Below are positions 1-6,280 of a DNA stretch of 13,985 nt, piece after piece. Location: NCBI GenBank assembly GCA_004524425.1, contig SDNN01000059.1, positions 1 through 13,985 of the forward strand, written 5' to 3'. The translations under genes were made by a program, and so were the position numbers. This DNA is from Promethearchaeota archaeon (GTDB lineage: Archaea; Asgardarchaeota; Lokiarchaeia; Sigynarchaeales; SOKP01). The notes beneath the pieces were generated by a model. It worked only from the letters and a program-made list of their open reading frames with translations, did no database searches and was not told the origin of the DNA. Numbering within the stretch: position 1 is the first letter of the stretch; every line of letters begins with the position of its first letter.

Positions 1-456
1 TGCAAAATATCCAATTGTTATGGTGACAGAATAGAGTGCCATTGCTTTACCATGCTTTTTTCTATATAAATCTCCAATCATGGCCTGTAATATTGAACTA
101 TAAGCACCCATTCCTTGAATTGCTCGATAAATAATTAGCTGAATGATATTTTCCGCGAAAAAACACAAAATTGTCCCGAAAGTATATAAAAAAATGCTAA
201 ATAACATCATTTTTTTTCTTCCAATTTTATCTGAAGCCATCGCTATTGGAACTTGAAAAATAGATCGAGTAAGAGCAAACGCTCCTACTACTAGTCCATA
301 TGAACTAAGAGTTCCTGCTAAAGCTATTACATAATTAGGCAATCCTATGTCAATCATGCTGATTTCTACATATCTAATGAAATTAGCATATAATATAACC
401 AATAAGAAAACTTTTGCCTTTCTATCTATTTTTTGTTCATCAAAATCAGAATTCAT
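1..456 (-). CDS. MFS transporter, N-terminal part (cut by window edge)
   Basis: This is the first 152 residues of a major facilitator superfamily permease; the rest lies beyond the left edge. The frame is open from the ATG at 456 down to base 1. Hydrophobic helices lie near residues 15-35, 42-66, 82-100 and 104-125. A motif-A-like loop at residues 71-82 keeps Asp76 and Gly79-Arg80-Lys81, but its first glycine is replaced by Ala72. The RAIQGMGAYSS segment at 111-121 matches the helix-4 motif of drug and sugar exporters. It is about half identical (69 of 131 positions by eye) to the neighbouring transporter upstream of it, so the two are a tandem duplication. There is no Shine-Dalgarno; a TATA-like box about 24 nt upstream suggests a leaderless transcript. 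The substrate cannot be read from the sequence. Confidence 0.9.
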   Translation of the reverse strand, partial: MNSDFDEQKIDRKAKVFLLVILYANFIRYVEISMIDIGLPNYVIALAGTLSSYGLVVGAFALTRSIFQVPIAMASDKIGRKKMMLFSIFLYTFGTILCFFAENIIQLIIYRAIQGMGAYSSILQAMIGDLYRKKHGKAMALYSVTITIGYFA

Positions 457-473
457 TTTATGAGGAAATTAAT

Positions 474-486
474 TAAATATAATAAA
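474..486 (-). promoter_or_regulatory. Putative TATA box of the left MFS gene
   Basis: On the minus strand this reads TTTATTATATTTA, centred about 24 nt before the ATG at 456. This spacing suits an archaeal promoter giving a leaderless mRNA. The surroundings are AT-rich, so the match is weak on its own. Confidence 0.35.
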
Positions 487-510
487 GTTAATTTTAAGGG
501 ATGAACCGTG

Positions 511-526
511 AATAAAAATTTAAAAA
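511..526 (-). terminator. Possible oligo-U terminator after the MFS gene
   Basis: On the minus strand, two short T-tracts follow the stop of the transporter ending at 544, with no obvious hairpin. Archaeal transcription often ends at such U-tracts. The tracts are short, so read-through into the next MFS gene is possible. Confidence 0.3.
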
Positions 527-543
527 TGGGCTTTCCTTATTAA

Positions 544-1812
544 TTAAACCCCCTTCAAAGGTGGCAAAGAGGATTTTTGAGTTCCTTTAGTATCAACCTG
601 TCTAAAAAATAGCACGCTAATTAAATACGTAAAAAAAATGGATAGAGAGATAAAATAATATGGTAAAAAATCTGAAATATCGCCCAAATAACAAATGAAT
701 ATCGGCCCGAATGCCCCTAAAAGAAAGCCAATGGCATTATTGAATCCGAATGCACTTCCTTTTAATTCAGGATAATTATTTTCAATATATTTTGCCAATA
801 AGGCATAACCAGAAGTCTGAAATAGTGCAAATCCTATCCCTATAAAAACCCCGATAATAATAAAAATAAAAAAAGCTGTAGAAACGAACACGAGAAGTCC
901 AATTATAATTATTATTAATTGGCTATAGAGCAAGATTTTCTTTATACCATAATTATCCGATAAATATCCTCCAAACATGATGAAGAACATGTAAATCGCG
1001 ACCAGTATCATGATGAAAATAGTTGCCTCTATTTGAGTTAAACCGAAATTAACTTGTATTTGCCATATAAAAAGCACGTAGACTCCAGAAAATAAAAACC
1101 ATCTGAGACTGTTTAGTAAGACTATAACATTGAATTCCTTGTCTTTTACTAAAATGATTAACTCTTTCTTCTTGATTTTTTCAATGGGAGAATTCGTACC
1201 CTCCTCATTATTGAATTTCTTTCCTATTTTTCTATGATCTTTAATAAAAAGGATTGCCAATATTGCTGATATTATGCCTAATATGGTGGAAAATAAAAAA
1301 ATCATTCTGAAACCTAAATAGCTTGAAATATACCCCCCGATTATTATTCCACCAAAATAACCAAATGTCATTGACACGGAAAACAATGCCATTCCCTTGC
1401 CGTGCTCATCCTCTTTTTTATAAAAGTCTCCAATCATTGCTTGAAGAATGGAACTATAAGCACCAGCTCCTTGAATTGCCCTGAATAATATTAATTGTAA
1501 GATATCCTGAGCTAAATAACACAGGAAGGTTCCGATAATATAGATAAATATTCCTAGTAATATGAGCATTTTTCTTCCATGCTGATCTGCTGCCCTTCCC
1601 ATCGGTAATTGAAAGATTGATTGGGTTATTGAAAACACTCCAATTATTATTCCGTAAGATGTAAGCGTTCCCGCTAGACTCAAAACAAAATCAGGTAAAC
1701 CGATTTCTATGATCGATATTCCTAAATTTCGAAAAAAATTAGCAAATAAAAGCGCAAAGACTATTGCCCTGGTTTTTTCTTCTACATGAGGGTTGTTTGA
1801 GTCAGTATCCAT
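544..1812 (-). CDS. MFS transporter (12-helix permease)
   Basis: A complete 422-residue major facilitator superfamily permease, of normal length for a 12-helix member, acting in the cytoplasmic membrane. The classical motif A lies between helices 2 and 3 at residues 71-82 (Gly72, Asp76, Gly79-Arg80-Lys81). A degenerate copy, GGYLSDNYGIKK, stands at 281-292 in the C-terminal half, as expected from the internal twofold repeat. RAIQGAGAYSS at 111-121 is the helix-4 signature. A charged cytoplasmic loop at about 191-222 separates the two six-helix halves. This pattern is commonest in multidrug and sugar-efflux branches, but the substrate is not determined. A TATA-like box 27 nt before the ATG and no Shine-Dalgarno suggest leaderless expression. 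The partial gene downstream on the same strand is a close paralogue. Confidence 0.93.
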   Translation of the reverse strand: MDTDSNNPHVEEKTRAIVFALLFANFFRNLGISIIEIGLPDFVLSLAGTLTSYGIIIGVFSITQSIFQLPMGRAADQHGRKMLILLGIFIYIIGTFLCYLAQDILQLILFRAIQGAGAYSSILQAMIGDFYKKEDEHGKGMALFSVSMTFGYFGGIIIGGYISSYLGFRMIFLFSTILGIISAILAILFIKDHRKIGKKFNNEEGTNSPIEKIKKKELIILVKDKEFNVIVLLNSLRWFLFSGVYVLFIWQIQVNFGLTQIEATIFIMILVAIYMFFIMFGGYLSDNYGIKKILLYSQLIIIIIGLLVFVSTAFFIFIIIGVFIGIGFALFQTSGYALLAKYIENNYPELKGSAFGFNNAIGFLLGAFGPIFICYLGDISDFLPYYFISLSIFFTYLISVLFFRQVDTKGTQKSSLPPLKGV

Positions 1813-1835
1813 TTATTTTGGAAATAGTTGAAACC

Positions 1836-1843
1836 ATATAAAA
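1836..1843 (-). promoter_or_regulatory. Putative TATA box of the complete MFS gene
   Basis: The minus strand reads TTTTATAT, centred 27 nt before the ATG at 1812. That is the right place for a TATA box serving a leaderless transcript. The 108-base region 1813-1920 is shared with the divergent plus-strand gene. Confidence 0.4.
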
Positions 1844-1876
1844 TTAATTTTGTAAGTTTATTAATTTGAAAATGCA

Positions 1877-1886
1877 ATATTATATC
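1877..1886 (+). promoter_or_regulatory. Putative TATA box of the five-helix membrane protein
   Basis: The sequence ATATTATATC is centred about 40 nt before the TTG start. Transcription starting some 25 nt downstream would give a leader of roughly a dozen bases, just long enough to hold the GGAGGT site at 1911. Confidence 0.3.
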
Positions 1887-1910
1887 AACTGAAAACTGTT
1901 TAAATTAAAA

Positions 1911-1916
1911 GGAGGT
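1911..1916 (+). promoter_or_regulatory. Strong Shine-Dalgarno site fixing a TTG start
   Basis: GGAGGT, preceded by a run of A, stands 4 nt before TTG at 1921. A perfect match to the 16S rRNA tail is unlikely by chance in this AT-rich DNA, so it supports TTG as the true start. Confidence 0.8.
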
Positions 1917-1920
1917 TTTA

Positions 1921-2484
1921 TTGAATAAAAAATCCACCATAGCTTTGAACATTGTGACCGTAGTAGGCTTTATTCTGTATGGTATTGGTATAATTTTATA
2001 CACAACCGTTCTAAATCAGAGATGGGGTAATGCTGCTGTAGATCTAGGCATTCAGATACTAGGTCCAATTGCCGGCACTATAATAGTATTGTCAATAGAG
2101 ATTGGAATATTATATGTTGCTTACTTTATCAAAAGATTTGAAAAAATTACACATGCAACAAACATTTTCTTATGTTGGTTTTGGATTTTCTCATTGTACC
2201 AATGTGCTATCAATTGTTTCTTGTCCTTGCAAAGCATGCCCAATGAACCCGTCAATTTATTTTTCAAGACCTTTTGGCCTAATTTTTGGTATCCAGTTAA
2301 GGAGTTATTCTTCATCATCATATCGTCATTTTTGACATGGGCATGGTTTCGATATCTTGAAAAGGATATGAGCATGACGAAACTTGATAAAATGATAATT
2401 TTTATTATTTGTGCAGCATTTTGGCTAACCATAGTGTTAAGCCAGTTACTTCTAATTAATACAGAAAAACAAGTTTATTCTTAA
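1921..2484 (+). CDS. Predicted five-helix membrane protein, unknown function
   Basis: A 187-residue integral membrane protein that I do not recognise. Hydrophobic segments lie near residues 8-30, 45-70, 80-103, 126-145 and 156-178, giving about five membrane helices. Short charged loops include KRFEK at 71-75 and RYLEKDMSMTKLDK at 144-157. Cysteines at 85, 95 and 99 sit in the third helix. A tryptophan- and proline-rich stretch at 118-125 (FWPNFWYP) precedes helix 4. The start is TTG, chosen because of the GGAGGT site 4 nt upstream. It is transcribed divergently from the MFS gene and ends 12 nt from the convergent zinc-ribbon gene, so it is probably monocistronic. No catalytic motif is visible. 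Overlapping frames on both strands look like shadows, because this frame alone has the ribosome site and a coherent helix pattern. Confidence 0.8.
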   Translation: MNKKSTIALNIVTVVGFILYGIGIILYTTVLNQRWGNAAVDLGIQILGPIAGTIIVLSIEIGILYVAYFIKRFEKITHATNIFLCWFWIFSLYQCAINCFLSLQSMPNEPVNLFFKTFWPNFWYPVKELFFIIISSFLTWAWFRYLEKDMSMTKLDKMIIFIICAAFWLTIVLSQLLLINTEKQVYS

Positions 2485-2496
2485 TACTAAATTATA

Positions 2497-2811
2497 TCAT
2501 GATTGATCAGATGACTTTTCTTTGAATTCCTTCAATTTAGATTTAAGTTTTTTGCTATATTCTGCCGATTTTTTCCTCGCCATGGTTAATACATCAACAA
2601 GGGTCTTCGGCGTACTTTTTTTTGAGGCTCTTAGTTCTTTTGAGATTTTGTTTAAATCAACATCATTTTTATTGAGCTCTGCACCGCAAGATTCACAGAA
2701 GATCACTTCTTGCTCACCTTCGATTAATTTCTCAATCAATTCCTCTGGAAAGTCCCATCCACATTCTTTACAAGAAATTAATTCCATTTGTTCATCATTC
2801 AGATTGCTCAA
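2497..2811 (-). CDS. Small zinc-ribbon protein with charged helical tail
   Basis: A 104-residue soluble protein. A four-cysteine zinc ribbon fills the N-terminal half: Cys14-x2-Cys17 (CKECGWDFP) and Cys39-x2-Cys42 (CESCGAEL), separated by 21 residues. The second half (about 52-104) is rich in Lys, Glu and Ser and should form one or two charged, possibly coiled-coil helices. Ribbons like this bind zinc and serve in nucleic-acid or protein contacts; no specific function can be assigned. The start is uncertain. TTG at 2811 gives the full 104 residues but has only a weak GAGA upstream. ATG at 2787 would give 96 residues starting five residues before the first cysteine. The gene converges with the five-helix membrane protein and is divergent from the HEAT/LRR pair. 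Confidence 0.75.
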   Translation of the reverse strand: MSNLNDEQMELISCKECGWDFPEELIEKLIEGEQEVIFCESCGAELNKNDVDLNKISKELRASKKSTPKTLVDVLTMARKKSAEYSKKLKSKLKEFKEKSSDQS

Positions 2812-2979
2812 TTCTCAAATAAGAAAAATAATGTATTAATAATTATGGAAATGATATCTCCAATGTTTTATTAAGTATATTAATATTAAATTAGAATTCC
2901 AAAATAAAATTTTCATCAAACTGAAAAATATATAAAAAAATAAATTTTTAAATATCCAAGAATTCAAAATATTGGATAA

Positions 2980-2987
2980 TTATAATA
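2980..2987 (+). promoter_or_regulatory. Putative TATA box of the first HEAT/LRR gene
   Basis: TTATAATA is centred about 34 nt before the ATG at 3018, in the 206-base very AT-rich divergent region 2812-3017. No Shine-Dalgarno of note precedes the gene, which fits a very short leader. AT-richness makes the assignment tentative. Confidence 0.3.
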
Positions 2988-3017
2988 TTCTAACTAGCAC
3001 ATATCTCTAAATGAGAG

Positions 3018-3989
3018 ATGTCATTAACTCCTTCAGCAATTTATCAAGAATTTCAAAATCATTATTTAGATAAACAATCAGCAATCCAATTTTTATTGAC
3101 TCTCATAGAAAATAGTGAAAATAATTCTATTAGACTGCAAAGTATTAATTATTTGGAGTTGATTGGTTTTGAGAATGATAGATCATTAAATGATAAATTA
3201 TATCATTTCTTTGAAAACTTGTTAATTTCTGATGTAAGCAGGGAAATAAGAAAGAAAGCAGCTCACATTTTAAAAAAAAAATTTCAAGATAAAGCTCTTT
3301 ATCCCATTAAATGGGCCATAAGATATGAAACTGATTATGAATGCTTGATCACGATTATTAAAACCCTCGAAAAGATCGAGAGTGAACAGTCGAAAGAAAT
3401 TTTAACCGAGGAAATAATGAAATTAAAAAAAAGAAAGTTCATTGATGACAATCAAAATTATACCAATAAACGTTTCAAAGAAAGTCTTGATAAATTATTT
3501 TCCAGGCGCAAAATAAGTGATCTAACAAACCAAGAAATGGCTCAAATCATCATCAATTATAAAACAATTAGAGCACTTATTCACAAGTTTTATACCATCT
3601 TTTTCCAATGGGAAGATGGGGTAATTTCTGAACTAGATTTATCAGAAATTGGTTGGAATATATGGAACGTATGGCGACAGAAATATTCCGACCGAATAAT
3701 TGATATATGTGAAATAATTGGTCTTAAAAATCTTTCACATCTAAAAATCTTAGATCTTTCTAATAATCGGATTAAACACATAAAAGATTTAAAAGAATTA
3801 AAAGAACTCACGAATTTATCAATCTCAAACAATAGAATAGATGATCCTAAGAATATTGAATACCTTAAGCAGATGTATAGTCTTCGGTATTTAGATATAA
3901 GTGGTAATAAAGTAGTGAAAAGTATTGATCGCCATGAATTTGGAGGTATAGATATTATATTATATAAGGGCTTACCCCCTTTAGTATAG
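3018..3989 (+). CDS. HEAT-like / leucine-rich-repeat protein (copy 1)
   Basis: A 323-residue, apparently cytosolic, two-part repeat protein with no signal peptide or membrane helix. Residues about 5-165 are alpha-helical and HEAT-like; helices include 18-32, 38-50, 60-71, 75-90, 92-103, 107-120 and 124-140. Residues about 200-300 hold leucine-rich repeats: a divergent unit at VISELDLSEI (202-211), then LKILDLSNNRI (242-252), LTNLSISNNRI (264-274) and LRYLDISGNKV (289-299). Both repeat types are protein-binding scaffolds, so a partner-binding role is inferred. A tract at 187-198 (IHKFYTIFFQWE) links the two halves and has a counterpart in the next gene, its full-length paralogue. Similar HEAT and LRR proteins are abundant in Asgard genomes. 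The start at 3018 is preferred because the ATG at 3011 is out of frame and opens only a 20-codon frame. Confidence 0.88.
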   Translation: MSLTPSAIYQEFQNHYLDKQSAIQFLLTLIENSENNSIRLQSINYLELIGFENDRSLNDKLYHFFENLLISDVSREIRKKAAHILKKKFQDKALYPIKWAIRYETDYECLITIIKTLEKIESEQSKEILTEEIMKLKKRKFIDDNQNYTNKRFKESLDKLFSRRKISDLTNQEMAQIIINYKTIRALIHKFYTIFFQWEDGVISELDLSEIGWNIWNVWRQKYSDRIIDICEIIGLKNLSHLKILDLSNNRIKHIKDLKELKELTNLSISNNRIDDPKNIEYLKQMYSLRYLDISGNKVVKSIDRHEFGGIDIILYKGLPPLV

Positions 3990-4051
3990 AACACATTAAA
4001 CATGTAATATATTTAAAAAATATTAAAGAAAATTAATTTTTACCTTGTATA

Positions 4052-4999
4052 ATGGAAATTAATCCTCAAGCAATTCTTGAAGATGTTCAAAAAGGCCAAT
4101 TGGACAAAAAATCTGCAACAGATTTCTTAATTTCCCTAATAGATCATAGTGATAATGAACAGTTCAGATATCTTTCTTTAGAGGTTCTCAATCAATTAAA
4201 AATTGCAAATAATAGAGTATTTGCACTTTTAGAAAATCTATTGATCTCTGATAATAATGGCAAGATTAGATGTAAAGCAGTTAAATACATTGAACATTTT
4301 TTCCTCGAGAAAGCAATCGATCTCATGAAATGGGCGATTTTACATGAGACCGATTATGATTGCTTAATATCAATCATTAAAACTTTAAGTAAGATGGATA
4401 ATTCTGATTCGAGAGAAATTCTTCTTAGTGAAATAAAAAGAATTAGAAAAATCAAATATCTTGATGAGAATAAACGAATAGATAATAGAAAGTACCGGCG
4501 AAACATCAAAGAATTAATAAAATCTCAAACTATTGACAAGCTTAGTCATAAAGAGCTAGCTGAAATATTAATCAATTTCATCACAATCGCTAAAATGACT
4601 CAAAAATTTTACTCAGTATATTTTGAGCTTAAGAATGGTCTCATTACTAAACTCGATTTAGCAGATGTGGAATATGAAGTCAGAGGATGGAAAGCTGATT
4701 TTAAAAACAATATAAAACAGATTTCAGAAATTATTGGAATAGAAAATCTTCAAAACATTACTCACCTTAATGTGTCAAATAATCAATTACAAGATATTGG
4801 GGATTTGTTAGCTCTGAAAAACATTTCATTTCTATTTCTAGCAAATAATCACATCAAAGACTTTAAAAATCTTGATTATATAAAAAAAATGAAAAAACTT
4901 ACTTATTTAGATCTTTCAGGTAATATAATATCTCAGTTCTTAACTCCTGATGATCTCCCCAATCTTAAGGTTAATCTGAAAAAATATACTTATTTTTAA
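4052..4999 (+). CDS. HEAT-like / leucine-rich-repeat protein (copy 2)
   Basis: A 315-residue paralogue of the preceding gene with the same two-part layout. The helical HEAT-like half covers about residues 5-160 and shares blocks such as LENLLISD (60-67) and KWAI-x-HETDYDCLI (93-106). LRR units follow at LITKLDLADV (197-206), ITHLNVSNNQL (236-246), ISFLFLANNHI (258-268) and LTYLDLSGNII (283-293). The linker tract is KFYSVYFELKNG at 185-196. No signal peptide or membrane helix is present, so a cytosolic protein-binding scaffold is inferred. The 62-base gap after copy 1 has no poly-U terminator but does contain AT-rich TATA-like sequence (TATTAAAG at 4021-4028, about 28 nt before the ATG) and no Shine-Dalgarno. 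The gene may be co-transcribed or have its own leaderless start. It converges on the dehydrogenase gene with a 3-base gap. Confidence 0.88.
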   Translation: MEINPQAILEDVQKGQLDKKSATDFLISLIDHSDNEQFRYLSLEVLNQLKIANNRVFALLENLLISDNNGKIRCKAVKYIEHFFLEKAIDLMKWAILHETDYDCLISIIKTLSKMDNSDSREILLSEIKRIRKIKYLDENKRIDNRKYRRNIKELIKSQTIDKLSHKELAEILINFITIAKMTQKFYSVYFELKNGLITKLDLADVEYEVRGWKADFKNNIKQISEIIGIENLQNITHLNVSNNQLQDIGDLLALKNISFLFLANNHIKDFKNLDYIKKMKKLTYLDLSGNIISQFLTPDDLPNLKVNLKKYTYF

Positions 5000-5002
5000 T
5001 TA

Positions 5003-6145
5003 TTAACATGATTTCTTATCCCAATAAAGGGGTTCATGATTTTCTAGTGGCAATTTTATTGTTTTTTGTGTCCGCTGAGATTCATATGATGCCAAGACTA
5101 TTTCCAATCCCGCTCTACCATCTTTTATGGTGGGGATCCACTCTTCAGGAAATCCAACATCTTCGTTAGATCTACCTAGCACCTGATTTATAAAGCTCCG
5201 CACTTCTCGAGCATAAGAAACGTTCCAACGCTCTTTAGAGAAATTATACTCAATTTCTGATGGTTTACTAGTCTTCTCTTTCCTAAAATATTTCTTAAGA
5301 GTCATTGGTTTTAAAAAATACTCGGGAGGGACCTCAAAATAATAAGTGCCATTAGTACCATGTATACGCCCTTTTTCTTCTCCCCATACGGTTCCAAAAA
5401 ACGCTTCTGACCGTTCGAATATTGCGACTGTCTCATTTTCTTTGAAAGATAACTGAACCGCGGAGTGATCTTCATTGACTCGACTTTCATGGATTCGTCT
5501 AATCTGGGCACTAACTGTATTTATATCTCCAAACCACCATCGAAATAAATCAAAATAATGGGGCCCATGATCTAAAAGATCTCCTCCTCCACACCTGTCA
5601 TCTGTGATCCTCCACAATCCCACTTCTTTCACTAATTCATTGCTTGGCTTCGTCTCAATAAAGGGCATTGAATGATACCAAAACACAGAGGCGTGGAAAA
5701 CATCTCCTATGTCCTTTTCCATGATTTTTTCTTTTAATGTTTGGAAACCCCTATCGAATCGTTTTTGAGTAGCTGTCTGGAATATAATTTTATTATGTTC
5801 TACTGCTTTAATCATGTCATCAACTTCCGCTAGACTTAAACCAATTGGTTTTTCACATAAAATATGCTTTCCATTCTTAGCTGCTCTAATTGCCTGTTCA
5901 GCATGTGCCCAATGAGGAGAACAAATACTTATAACATCAATACCGGGATCATCTATTAAATCATTGGGATCTTTATATGCTTTTGGAACTTTGTAACGAT
6001 GTTGGACTTCTTTAAGATGAGATTCAGAGGGATCGGCTACTGCTACCAATTCTGTTAATGGAGATTGATTATAAACAGGTAAATGACCGACATTGGCAAC
6101 CATCCCACAACCTATGACTCCAACTTTAAGCTTATTATCAGACAT
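5003..6145 (-). CDS. Gfo/Idh/MocA family NAD(P)-dependent dehydrogenase
   Basis: A 380-residue cytosolic oxidoreductase of the Gfo/Idh/MocA family, whose members oxidise or reduce a hydroxyl/keto group of sugars, inositols or sugar acids with NAD(P). The N-terminal Rossmann fold shows the dinucleotide motif VGVIGCGMVA at 8-17, with acidic Asp38 after the second strand, which favours NAD over NADP. The family signature CEKPIGLS at 97-104 includes the catalytic Lys99. The C-terminal domain carries GGGDLLDHGPHYFDL at 186-200, whose Asp192 and His196 are the usual catalytic and substrate-binding residues. Length is normal. The substrate cannot be told from sequence. It lies 135 nt downstream of the RuBisCO-like gene on the same strand, suggesting a shared pathway, though a terminator and a separate promoter seem to lie between them. 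Confidence 0.93.
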   Translation of the reverse strand: MSDNKLKVGVIGCGMVANVGHLPVYNQSPLTELVAVADPSESHLKEVQHRYKVPKAYKDPNDLIDDPGIDVISICSPHWAHAEQAIRAAKNGKHILCEKPIGLSLAEVDDMIKAVEHNKIIFQTATQKRFDRGFQTLKEKIMEKDIGDVFHASVFWYHSMPFIETKPSNELVKEVGLWRITDDRCGGGDLLDHGPHYFDLFRWWFGDINTVSAQIRRIHESRVNEDHSAVQLSFKENETVAIFERSEAFFGTVWGEEKGRIHGTNGTYYFEVPPEYFLKPMTLKKYFRKEKTSKPSEIEYNFSKERWNVSYAREVRSFINQVLGRSNEDVGFPEEWIPTIKDGRAGLEIVLASYESQRTQKTIKLPLENHEPLYWDKKSC

Positions 6146-6171
6146 GTGAAGTGAAATTTAGTTTATTGCTA

Positions 6172-6179
6172 TTATAAAG
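6172..6179 (-). promoter_or_regulatory. Putative TATA box of the dehydrogenase gene
   Basis: The minus strand reads TTTATAAT, close to the archaeal TATA consensus and centred 30 nt before the ATG at 6145. The leader AAATTTCACTTCAC has no Shine-Dalgarno, so the mRNA is probably leaderless or nearly so. This argues that the dehydrogenase can be transcribed independently of the RuBisCO-like gene. Confidence 0.45.
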
Positions 6180-6248
6180 TAGAATAATTGTAAAATAATT
6201 ATTAAATTTGTTATCGGGATTCCTAAAAGAAATATCATGCCATATTAC

Positions 6249-6279
6249 TAAAAATAAAAATTAAAAGAAAAAAAAATAA
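6249..6279 (-). terminator. Poly-U terminator after the RuBisCO-like gene
   Basis: Immediately after the TAA stop, the minus strand is nearly all T for about 30 bases: one run of eight and three runs of four to five. No hairpin is evident, which is normal for archaeal U-tract termination. Confidence 0.6.
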
Positions 6280-6280
6280 T

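Noticed and set aside
2121..2432. Open frame of 103 codons on the minus strand inside the five-helix membrane protein, and a 77-codon plus-strand frame at 2102-2335
   Set aside because: Both overlap a gene with a strong ribosome site and coherent membrane helices; neither has a ribosome site or a recognisable domain.
2522..2839. Plus-strand 105-codon frame opposite the zinc-ribbon gene
   Set aside because: It is the antisense shadow of a gene with two CxxC pairs; no domain is visible in the plus-strand product.
3011..3073. ATG at 3011 as an earlier start of the first HEAT/LRR gene, or as a leader peptide
   Set aside because: It is in another frame, ends after 20 codons and has no ribosome site; too weak to call a leader peptide.
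3590..4003. Minus-strand 137-codon frame antisense to the LRR region
   Set aside because: It is a mirror of the repetitive Leu/Asn codons of the real gene, with no domain or start signal.
6183..6203. Inverted repeat AATAATT-N7-AATTATT upstream of the dehydrogenase TATA box
   Set aside because: It is made only of A and T in an AT-rich gap, so it is expected by chance; not strong enough to call an operator.
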